From: Balneolaceae bacterium
Lineage (GTDB): Bacteria > Bacteroidota > Rhodothermia > Balneolales > Balneolaceae
Assembly: GCA_007126675.1 (NCBI GenBank)
Contig: SLAU01000306.1
Location: 1 to 9,752 of the forward strand
Length of the DNA stretch: 9,752 nucleotides
Direction: 5' to 3'
Shown here in pieces: positions 1 through 5,547 of this stretch (its first letter is position 1; each line of letters starts with the position of its first letter). Made by a program: the position numbers and the translations under genes. Below the pieces are notes generated by a model. That model had not been told where the DNA came from, did not search any database, and saw only the letters and a program-made list of their open reading frames with translations.

Positions 1-35
1 ATATCTTGTAGTTGATCATCTTTTAGATCGATCAT
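1..35 (-). CDS. 5' end of an unidentified minus-strand gene, cut by the window edge
   Basis: An ATG at 35-33 opens a frame reading MIDLKDDQLQD to the window edge with no stop. It is preceded by AAGGAG with a 5-nt spacer, the best-placed Shine-Dalgarno in the window besides that of the 454-aa amidohydrolase gene. Eleven codons are too few to assign a family. The rival reading is that a plus-strand gene ends here: frame 2 reads YLVVDHLLDRS and stops at TAA 35-37, directly followed by a hairpin and T-run. Both cannot easily be coding over the same bases. I favour the minus-strand start because of the ribosome binding site, but only moderately. Confidence 0.45.
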   Translation of the reverse strand, partial: MIDLKDDQLQD

Positions 36-103
36 AAGGTCTCCTTCGTTTTGGTTTTAGGTTTTAGATCAACCCAAAAGATCGGACAAGGAGACCTTTT
101 TTT
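36..103. promoter_or_regulatory. Perfect inverted repeat: SD-sequestering leader hairpin (minus) or rho-independent terminator (plus)
   Basis: AAGGTCTCCTT (36-46) is the exact reverse complement of AAGGAGACCTT (88-98). The 41-nt loop contains a weaker inner pairing of TTTTGGTT with AACCCAAAA. Read on the plus strand, the hairpin is followed by a run of seven T (97-103), as in an intrinsic terminator. Read on the minus strand, the arm at 46-36 carries the AAGGAG ribosome binding site of the edge gene and the other arm is a perfect anti-Shine-Dalgarno upstream of it, so the leader could block translation. The pairing is seen directly; which role is real is inference. Confidence 0.6.
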
Positions 104-105
104 GT

Positions 106-127
106 AGCCACCCACCGGTGGATGGCT
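106..127. repeat. 22-nt near-perfect palindrome, possible operator
   Basis: The stretch is centred on CCACCGGTGG and flanked by AGCCA and TGGCT; ten of the eleven base pairs of the dyad match. There is essentially no loop, which suits a DNA site for a dimeric regulator better than an RNA hairpin. It lies between the candidate -10 box at 165-170 and the start of the left-edge minus-strand gene, so it would be downstream of that promoter. Function is inferred only from symmetry and position. Confidence 0.4.
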
Positions 128-164
128 GCAATTGCCTCAGACACACAAATGTGGACAGTACTTG

Positions 165-170
165 ATTATA
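165..170 (-). promoter_or_regulatory. Candidate -10 box (TATAAT) for the left-edge minus-strand gene
   Basis: On the minus strand this reads TATAAT, a perfect sigma-70-type -10 hexamer, about 130 nt upstream of the ATG at 35. No convincing TTGACA-like -35 sits at the usual distance, so the call rests on one hexamer and on orientation toward the edge gene. The rest of 128-326 holds no other gene or element I can support. Confidence 0.25.
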
Positions 171-326
171 AGACAAACCTGCGGTTGAAGGATCATCAGC
201 TTTGCCACACTTTAGAATGTCAGTACCTGTTTAGTGTGTTTCATAGCTGATCTCCCCTGAAAAGCCCGTTAAACACGAACGTATAAATATTTAAAAGAGA
301 ATGTCTGTATTAACCTGAAAACCGTA

Positions 327-563
327 TCAATGACAATGCTGATGTGCATCGGACCAAACCGTGCCGGGAGGACAATCAACAGGAGCACCGCTGCTTGAAA
401 TAGCAAGCACGATAATAAATATGCCAAACACAACGGCCAGCAGCAATGTTATCATGGCAAATTTTGAACTCCTGCCACTCTTCACTTTTCCCTGGCAACA
501 ATTTTTATACTTTTTACCGCTTCCGCATTTGCACGGATCGTTTCGGTTTAGCTTTTTCGACAT
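327..563 (-). CDS. Small SEC-C motif membrane protein with Cys/His-rich tail
   Basis: This 78-residue protein begins with a SEC-C zinc-binding motif (NDPCKCGSGKKYKNCC; ligands C11, C13, C22 and C23 or its neighbour), the module known from the SecA C-terminus and many small proteins. A basic stretch (K26-K34) leads into one hydrophobic segment at about residues 36-55. A short tail follows with the pattern C-P-P-G-x-V-W-S-x-x-H-x-H-C-H (C64 to H78). By the positive-inside rule the SEC-C end should be cytoplasmic and the tail periplasmic. The ATG at 563 has no obvious Shine-Dalgarno, but the SEC-C motif starts within ten residues, which supports this start. It stands alone, separated from the downstream-coded amidohydrolase operon by structured intergenic DNA. 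Function is unknown; metal binding on both sides of the membrane is inferred from the residues. Confidence 0.85.
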   Translation of the reverse strand: MSKKLNRNDPCKCGSGKKYKNCCQGKVKSGRSSKFAMITLLLAVVFGIFIIVLAISSSGAPVDCPPGTVWSDAHQHCH

Positions 564-635
564 AATTGTACTTGGCTATTTAAATGAATTTCGTCTTGCC
601 ATGCCCTCTATGTTTTTAGCATGATACTAAACAAC

Positions 636-685
636 CTGACAGCACCTACTGGACCTGCCCGAATGATTGCAGGCGGGTCTGTCAG
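636..685. repeat. Stem-loop-forming inverted repeat in intergenic DNA
   Basis: CTGACA (636-641) pairs with TGTCAG (680-685). Inside it GACCTGCC (652-659) pairs with GGCGGGTC (672-679) with one G-T wobble, leaving a 10-nt bulge on the left and a 12-nt loop. No T-run follows, so it is not an obvious terminator. It resembles the extragenic palindromic repeats that are often dispersed through genomes, but copy number cannot be judged from one window. Confidence 0.45.
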
Positions 686-704
686 CGTTGTTGCCTAAGC
701 TTCT

Positions 705-761
705 ATCCCCTGTGACGCCCTGGAGTGGCATCCCCAGTTCAAATTTACGGCAGGGGATGCC
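705..761. repeat. Overlapping inverted repeats with mutually exclusive pairings
   Basis: GGCATCCCC (727-735) is the perfect reverse complement of GGGGATGCC (753-761). ATCCCCTG (705-712) is also the perfect reverse complement of CAGGGGAT (751-758). The two pairings share the right-hand arm and cannot form together. The element lies between the SEC-C gene and the amidohydrolase operon and has no open frame of its own. It may be part of one longer extragenic repeat together with the stem-loop at 636-685. Confidence 0.45.
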
Positions 762-779
762 GGATCGGGGTCAGGCATG

Positions 780-831
780 TACTTATATTGGAAGATGCAT
801 GATAACTAATCTCACACATCTTCCATAAGTA
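780..831 (-). terminator. Hairpin immediately after the 454-aa amidohydrolase gene
   Basis: On the plus strand TACTTAT and GGAAGATG (780-786 and 790-797, separated by ATT) pair with CATCTTCC and ATAAGTA (817-831), giving 15 base pairs with a 3-nt bulge and a 19-nt loop. The hairpin begins two bases past the TAA stop of the minus-strand operon. There is no T-run on the minus-strand exit side, so it may act as a weak terminator or as a 3'-end stabiliser of the operon mRNA rather than a classical intrinsic terminator. Confidence 0.5.
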
Positions 832-832
832 A

Positions 833-2197
833 TTAATTTTCAGAGCTCCACTGATCCACCTTCTCGCGATATTTTTCATAGAACTGCCTGTGCATGTCCT
901 TCATATCACTTTCACGGCCCTGAATGTATACCTGCTTTATCTGGGTGGCATACTCGATCGGGTTGCCGTTGGCAATGATCAGGGTAGCATCCATTCCGGT
1001 TTCTAATGCTCCAATCCGGTCACTTAAACCGAAAATGCGTGCAGGATAAAGTGTAAGAGTTTTTACCGCCACATCTTCCGGCAAGCCAAAAGCTGCAGCA
1101 GCTCCTGCTTCTAAAGGCAAACGATTAGCGTAAGGTGCACTTGAACTACCTGCAATGGCAAATTCAACTCCGGCGTCATAAAGTTTTGAAGGCAACGCAT
1201 AGCGGGCATCATAAGCTTCCCATGCTCGGTTGGGTGAAGCAAGTACTTCGGTAATTACAACAGGGATATTTTTCTCTTTAAGATGCTCGGTAACAAGGTG
1301 CGAGTCACGACCGCCAAGTATAATCAGTTTCACATCTTCCTCTTCAGCCCAGGTAATGGCATCCTGAATTTGGCGTACTTCGTGTGCGTTTACAACAACA
1401 GGTATATCACCGCTGAATACCGGTAACATTGCATTCCAGCGGGAATCAAAATCATGATGCGGGGCATTACCACTTTCCATTGCCGAACGTGCATTTTTGT
1501 AAGCACGAGCATCAGCAAATGTGTCACGTAATTTCTGCAACTGTTCTGTGTAATTTTCTGCATTATTGGGATTCGGCCAGTTAACAATCATACCAACACC
1601 GGCTTTTACTGTCATCTGATCCCATGCCCATCCATCCATCGCCATAGCAGCCGACTGGCCCGAAATGAGGCCACCACCCGGTGTGGTAATGGATGTGAGA
1701 ACCCCTGCTGACCTGGCCACACCAATCCAGCGGCTTTCAGGATTAAACGCACGCTCAACCATGGCATTTGGGTTTACGGGGCCTTGTTCATTTATATCAG
1801 TCGTCATATTAACTGCACCGATTTCGTAGATACCCATCTGGCTCCAGCCATCAATCAATCCGGGATAGATATGCATACCGGTTACATCTTTCTCATTTGT
1901 ACCATCTGGCAGTGTTACATCAGTTCCAATCGCAGTGATGATTCCATCTTCAAAAAGGATCGTACCGTTTTCGATTACATCACCCGAAATGGTATGGATG
2001 GTTCCTCCCGTCAGGGCAATCGGTTCACTTTGTTCAGGAGCCGGAGTTTGCATTTGCGCCTCTGCATTAAAGGGGAGGAAAAGCAGAAGTCCGGCGATTA
2101 AGAATGCACTTATTGAGTTCTTCATAATCTCATAAAATTTGTTATTAAAAACCTTGTTCATGGCAGGTCGGATTTTATAATTGGATTGTTTAGTCAT
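833..2197 (-). CDS. Exported amidohydrolase-like protein lacking most metal ligands
   Basis: This 454-residue protein has the amidohydrolase-superfamily layout: an N-terminal beta segment (about 59-108), the turn YPGLIDGWSQMG (111-122) and the closing motif IGALETGMDATLIIANGNP (395-413), closest to imidazolonepropionase-like members. The canonical PGxIDxHxH becomes PGLIDGWSQ, so both histidines are replaced (W118, Q120). H272 (NAHE) survives, but the usual second histidine strand reads ILGGRDSH and the usual catalytic Asp region reads AGSSSAPYA with no Asp. It is probably a pseudoenzyme or uses other chemistry. A signal peptide (hydrophobic 29-42, likely cut AEA|Q48) sends it to the periplasm or surface. 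The start at 2197 has GGAGGAG four bases upstream and overlaps the previous stop, favouring it over M25 (2125), which would give a more usual signal peptide. It is likely co-transcribed and coupled with the 990-aa gene. Confidence 0.88.
   Translation of the reverse strand: MTKQSNYKIRPAMNKVFNNKFYEIMKNSISAFLIAGLLLFLPFNAEAQMQTPAPEQSEPIALTGGTIHTISGDVIENGTILFEDGIITAIGTDVTLPDGTNEKDVTGMHIYPGLIDGWSQMGIYEIGAVNMTTDINEQGPVNPNAMVERAFNPESRWIGVARSAGVLTSITTPGGGLISGQSAAMAMDGWAWDQMTVKAGVGMIVNWPNPNNAENYTEQLQKLRDTFADARAYKNARSAMESGNAPHHDFDSRWNAMLPVFSGDIPVVVNAHEVRQIQDAITWAEEEDVKLIILGGRDSHLVTEHLKEKNIPVVITEVLASPNRAWEAYDARYALPSKLYDAGVEFAIAGSSSAPYANRLPLEAGAAAAFGLPEDVAVKTLTLYPARIFGLSDRIGALETGMDATLIIANGNPIEYATQIKQVYIQGRESDMKDMHRQFYEKYREKVDQWSSEN
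2190..2197 (-). other. Eight-base stop/start overlap (ATGACTAA)
   Basis: The downstream gene's ATG (2197-2195) lies inside the end of the upstream gene, whose TAA is at 2192-2190, so the shared bases read ATGACTAA. Overlaps of this size are typical of translational coupling and indicate a single transcript producing both amidohydrolase-family proteins in related amounts. Confidence 0.85.
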
Positions 2198-5162
2198 TTT
2201 TCTCCTCCATGATCAGTTCGATGAGTTGTGCACGCTCTTTTTCAATCGCTTCGCGAAGTGCGGCATCTTCTTCGAGGTCAAAATATTTACGTCCGTCGAT
2301 CCAGGTTTGCTCAGCCTTTGTAAATGTGGAAAGCGGATCGCCGCTCCAGATTACAAAATCGGCGTCTTTACCCGGCTCAAGAGAGCCTACTTTGTCATCA
2401 ATTCCAAGCAGTTCGGCGGTGGCGCTGGTAATCATCGACATGGCTACCTCCGGATCAACACCTACTCGCACCATTTTGGCAGCCTCCCAGTTCATACGTG
2501 CTGCAATCTGGCTGTTATCGGAGTGGAGCGAAGTTTTAACACCCGCTTCGTGCAAAAGGCGTGCGTTGTAATTGGTATTATCGTATGCTTCAATTTTAAA
2601 GCCGCCCCAGTCGCTCCATACCACAGCACCGGCGCCATGCTCAGCCAGCTCGGGTGCTACTTTGTAAGCTTCTACACCATGGTGGAACGCTTTGATCGTA
2701 AAGTCGTAATCTTCAGCCAGACGCATCAGCATCAGAATTTCATCCTGGCGGTAACTGTGCGATTGCACCAGGATATCTTCGTTCAGGATATCCACGATCG
2801 CTTCGAGACGAAGATCACGGCGTGGCGGAATTCCTTCCTGATTCTCTTCCCAGGCTTTCCATCTTGCTTCATAATCGCGTGCATTGCTGAACCGGTCGGC
2901 TATCAGCTGCTCCACACCCATTCGTGTTTCCGGGTAACGGTCGGTGCCTACCCGCTTAGGATTTTCGCCCAGTGCAAATTTTACGGTTCGTGGTGCTCCA
3001 TCAATTTTCAGATCATCAGATAGTGCCCCCCACCGCATCTTAATATGCACATTTTGCCCGCCGATTGGATTGGCTGAACCGTGCATTACGTGCGCAGTTG
3101 TTAAGCCTCCGGCAAGCTGGCGATACATCCATATATTGTTGATGTTCAGCACATCACCCAAACGCACTTCCGGCACAATGGCATTACCAACTTCGTTTAC
3201 GCCATCTACGCCAGAGTGGAGGTGGGCGTCAATAAGACCGGGTGTAACATGTTTTCCTTCTGCGTCAATAACAGTAGCCCTGCGAGGAGCACTGATATTT
3301 TGACCCACTTCAGCAACTTTACCTTCGGATACCAGCAAATCGGCATTTTCAAGAATTCCGTCGGGGCCCATGGTCCAGATGGTTGCATTTCGAACCAGTA
3401 CATGACGCGGTTGCGGGGGCAATGCTTCACGGCCATATTCCATTCCAGGCCTCAGGTCGGCCAGTTCTACTGTTCGTTCGCGCGGGGTGTGTTCGCGCTC
3501 TTCATCTTCGGCAGCCTGCGAAGTACGGTTGGCGCTCCACTGAATTCGATCTTGTCCGGCCATCTCCGCCCAACCGATCATTCTGTCGTCTGTCATAGAA
3601 GCGGTCAGGCGAACTGAACCACTCAATCCAAGCTCTTCACCGGAAAAATCGGCACGGAACCGTCGCGACTGGTCATGAACCGATGCGGATGCCAGATCAA
3701 TTTCATTGCCGTTAATGGTGATGGTACCGCCAAGTCTTCCTGGCCGGGTTTCTTCAACGGTTAATTCTCCGTCAATAGAACCATCAGTTGAAGAGATCTG
3801 CCAGCCGCCGCGAACATCTTTGTCATCTTCGCGATGGATGCTGAAATGCGAACCTTCAACCCATACATCAATAATTCGTGTTCCATTTTCAAAAATATCT
3901 CCATCGGCAACCAGTATGTTGGCTTTCTTGCCGGTTTCGAGTGTGCCGTGCGTATTGTTGATCCCGAAAAGTTCAGCCGGATTTACCGTAAGTGCCGCAA
4001 GTGCGGTTTCCTTATCAAGGCCAAGCTCAACGGCAGTTCGCAGATTTTGCAAAAAGTGTGATTTGTTTTCCAGACCGTGAGTAGTTAAAGAGAAATCGAT
4101 TCCGGCATCCGCAAGGCGAGCAGGATTTTCAGGAGCAAGGTACCAATGTCGAAGATCTGCGAGACTCTCATTTAATGCATCTTCCGGAGTATCAATTTCC
4201 GGTTTATCAGGAAAAATCAGCGGAAGAATCAGCGGTACGTTACGTGCGCTAAGTACATCGAGCAGTTTATATTCATGGCCGTTACCGCGCAGCCATGGAG
4301 TTATATCAAATTCATCGGTGATTCGCATGGCTCGCAGGATCTCTTCATCACTGTCTGCTTCAAACAGGATCGGCTGCACTCCGCGAACCGCATCACTCAG
4401 AGCGGCAAGCATGGCGTTACTCTCGGGCCGCTGTAAGCCAGACGGATTATTGTTATAGGTTTGATGTGCATTGTAGTGCCATTCGGCATCGTACAGGGTT
4501 TGCCGAATCAGTGCAATGGTACCGATTGATGAAGTGGGGTAGGTAAATCCGAATGTCCAATCGCGGTCTAGCGCTACCGATTGTGCAACACCTGTTTTGA
4601 CAGTACGATCTGCAACCGCACCATCCGCCAGGTTCATGACTGCTGCCTGTCCGCGGAAAATTCCAAGAGGAGGTACGGACAGTGCGTTTGTAAATCCGCT
4701 CTTACGAAGAGCCGCACTTCCGTCATCTTCAGTTTCAAATTCGCCCTCAGCAGTGAGGTGTGCTCTGAGATGCGGATTCCAGGATTGTGAACCTCGATCG
4801 AGTTCGGTACGCGGATCTTTCATACCAACGTTGGTGTGAGCATCGATGAATCCGGGATATAATGTTTTACCTTCCATATCCCAAACCCGGGCATCAGCCG
4901 GTACAGAAACTCTTCGGCCGACTGCTTCAACCACTCCATCACGAATCACAAGTGTGCCGTTAGAGATCTGGTTGCCGGGTGAGGTTATAATTGTGGCATT
5001 GGTAAAAGCGTGAACTCCCGGGGTATTATCTTTCATGCCATCAACAGGAGAGGTTTGTGCCTGGGAAAAAGCATTTGCCGGAACTATCAACAAAAAGAGA
5101 AACAATGCAAGTACGGACTTAAAAATCGAATGCACCCTTGTGCGGTAGCGGGATCTGTTCAT
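2190..5162 (-). CDS. Exported tandem amidohydrolase, two fused domains
   Basis: This 990-residue protein starts with a signal peptide (basic RSRYRTR, hydrophobic 15-28, likely cut AFS|Q34). Two amidohydrolase domains follow. Domain 1 (about 50-440) has PGFIDAHTN (103-111), so the second histidine of HxH is Asn111; the usual next His strand reads ILFEADSDEEI (E268) and the usual Asp region reads SLTTHGLENK (H362), implying a damaged metal site. A beta-rich linker (about 450-545) and an acidic stretch (550-562) lead to domain 2 (about 585-965). That domain has intact PGLIDAHLH (H647, H649), H802 (VQSHSYRQDE), H827/H828 (AFHHG) and D882 (SLHSD), matching an imidazolonepropionase-like metal-dependent hydrolase of unknown substrate. 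The tail 962-988 is charged and probably helical. No Shine-Dalgarno is visible at the ATG. It is first in the operon with the 454-aa gene. It is about twice the usual 400-450 residues of the family, from fusion rather than error. Confidence 0.92.
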   Translation of the reverse strand: MNRSRYRTRVHSIFKSVLALFLFLLIVPANAFSQAQTSPVDGMKDNTPGVHAFTNATIITSPGNQISNGTLVIRDGVVEAVGRRVSVPADARVWDMEGKTLYPGFIDAHTNVGMKDPRTELDRGSQSWNPHLRAHLTAEGEFETEDDGSAALRKSGFTNALSVPPLGIFRGQAAVMNLADGAVADRTVKTGVAQSVALDRDWTFGFTYPTSSIGTIALIRQTLYDAEWHYNAHQTYNNNPSGLQRPESNAMLAALSDAVRGVQPILFEADSDEEILRAMRITDEFDITPWLRGNGHEYKLLDVLSARNVPLILPLIFPDKPEIDTPEDALNESLADLRHWYLAPENPARLADAGIDFSLTTHGLENKSHFLQNLRTAVELGLDKETALAALTVNPAELFGINNTHGTLETGKKANILVADGDIFENGTRIIDVWVEGSHFSIHREDDKDVRGGWQISSTDGSIDGELTVEETRPGRLGGTITINGNEIDLASASVHDQSRRFRADFSGEELGLSGSVRLTASMTDDRMIGWAEMAGQDRIQWSANRTSQAAEDEEREHTPRERTVELADLRPGMEYGREALPPQPRHVLVRNATIWTMGPDGILENADLLVSEGKVAEVGQNISAPRRATVIDAEGKHVTPGLIDAHLHSGVDGVNEVGNAIVPEVRLGDVLNINNIWMYRQLAGGLTTAHVMHGSANPIGGQNVHIKMRWGALSDDLKIDGAPRTVKFALGENPKRVGTDRYPETRMGVEQLIADRFSNARDYEARWKAWEENQEGIPPRRDLRLEAIVDILNEDILVQSHSYRQDEILMLMRLAEDYDFTIKAFHHGVEAYKVAPELAEHGAGAVVWSDWGGFKIEAYDNTNYNARLLHEAGVKTSLHSDNSQIAARMNWEAAKMVRVGVDPEVAMSMITSATAELLGIDDKVGSLEPGKDADFVIWSGDPLSTFTKAEQTWIDGRKYFDLEEDAALREAIEKERAQLIELIMEEKND
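2202..2208 (-). promoter_or_regulatory. Ribosome binding site that fixes the 454-aa gene start
   Basis: On the minus strand GGAGGAG lies four bases before the ATG at 2197 (six bases from its GGAGG core). It sits inside the last codons of the upstream gene. Other in-frame starts at 2161 and 2125 lack a comparable sequence, so this site decides the start in favour of 2197 despite the long signal-peptide n-region it implies. Confidence 0.7.
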
Positions 5163-5378
5163 ATTTGGGTTGTTTTTTGGGTTAACTGCTGAACCGTTTT
5201 GCTTAGCAGGACTGCTTGTGTTATTTCAGCATACTGATTAAGAAAAGAAAATAAGTTTCAGAATGTACAGGTAAAGAAAAAAGATGTAAATGCACAAGTA
5301 AAAATTGTGTTCAAAAAAGTAAGAATCATTTACTGCGGTCACTAAACGAGACATGGTAGGAATTCTGTGAAAATAACA

Positions 5379-5393
5379 TGAAAATTATTTTCA
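5379..5393. promoter_or_regulatory. Fur-family-like 7-1-7 operator, box 1
   Basis: TGAAAATTATTTTCA is a perfect 7-1-7 inverted repeat, the arrangement of classical Fur, PerR and Zur boxes (Fur: TGATAATnATTATCA), differing from the Fur form by one base per half-site. An extra half-site TGAAAAT lies 11 bases upstream at 5368-5374. It could control the rightward gene, the leftward operon, or both. The symmetry is seen; the regulator is inferred and none is encoded in the window. Confidence 0.5.
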
Positions 5394-5399
5394 AATTAG

Positions 5400-5414
5400 T
5401 GAGAATAATTTTCA
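5400..5414. promoter_or_regulatory. Fur-family-like 7-1-7 operator, box 2
   Basis: TGAGAATAATTTTCA repeats the 7-1-7 pattern of box 1, with one mismatch between half-sites. The box centres (5386 and 5407) are 21 bases apart, two helical turns, placing both on one face of the DNA. Box 2 overlaps the -35-like TTTTCA of a candidate rightward promoter, so binding would be expected to repress. Confidence 0.5.
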
Positions 5415-5438
5415 AAACATCCTAAATATATCTAATAT
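5409..5438 (+). promoter_or_regulatory. Weak candidate promoter for the T9SS protein gene
   Basis: TTTTCA (5409-5414) followed after 18 bases by TAATAT (5433-5438) is a loose sigma-70-type pair, four of six matches in each hexamer. The region is very AT-rich, so chance matches are easy. It is offered because of its place right after and overlapping the Fur-like box 2 and about 100 nt before the ATG. Confidence 0.25.
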
Positions 5439-5449
5439 ATAAGTGATGA

Positions 5450-5516
5450 AACTATTGGCAGGCAATAAGGATGGGGAAACGAGGAAATCGACTAACCAAA
5501 GTCTCAAATAGTTAGT
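5450..5516 (+). promoter_or_regulatory. Candidate structured 5' leader with competing stems
   Basis: In the leader of the rightward gene AACTATT (5450-5456) is the exact reverse complement of AATAGTT (5507-5513). ACTAAC (5491-5496) is the exact reverse complement of GTTAGT (5511-5516). The two pairings overlap at 5511-5513 and exclude each other. Short local stems such as CGA/TCG around GGAAA and GACT/AGTC lie inside. No known riboswitch class was recognised. The stems are short and AT-rich, so this may be chance. Confidence 0.3.
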
Positions 5517-5547
5517 TAAATACTAAATCACAAAAAAATAATTGGAT

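Larger units (their letters stand above)
5163..5547. other. Divergent intergenic control region
   Basis: This 385-base AT-rich gap separates the starts of the leftward amidohydrolase operon and the rightward T9SS protein gene, so promoters for both should lie here. The part nearest the operon (5163-5360) shows no promoter, hairpin or open frame that I can support. The middle holds the Fur-like palindromes (5379-5414) with a candidate rightward promoter overlapping the second one. The part nearest the rightward gene (about 5450-5520) can form competing stems in the leader RNA. Neither start codon has a clear Shine-Dalgarno; the bases before the 5548 ATG are A-rich. Confidence 0.7.

Noticed and set aside
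361..624. 87-residue plus-strand frame overlapping the SEC-C gene
   Set aside because: The opposite frame carries a complete SEC-C motif, a membrane segment and a conserved-looking tail; this one has no recognisable feature.
2125..2197. Later ATG starts (2161 or 2125) for the 454-aa amidohydrolase
   Set aside because: They would give a shorter, more typical signal peptide, but neither has a good ribosome binding site, while 2197 has GGAGGAG and overlaps the upstream stop. The choice is still not certain.
2181..3023. 280-residue open frame on the plus strand opposite the 990-aa gene
   Set aside because: It is antisense to a clearly coding, motif-rich frame, has Cys/Phe/His-rich composition typical of shadow frames and no recognisable domain.
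2190..5162. 990-aa protein as an artefact of two genes joined by a lost stop
   Set aside because: There is one signal peptide at the N-terminus only, the linker is an ordered beta-rich segment rather than a former signal peptide, and the frame is continuous with no sign of a frameshift.
5542..5547. TTG start for the T9SS protein two codons upstream of the ATG
   Set aside because: No Shine-Dalgarno supports the TTG, and the ATG at 5548 gives the same signal peptide with the preferred start codon.
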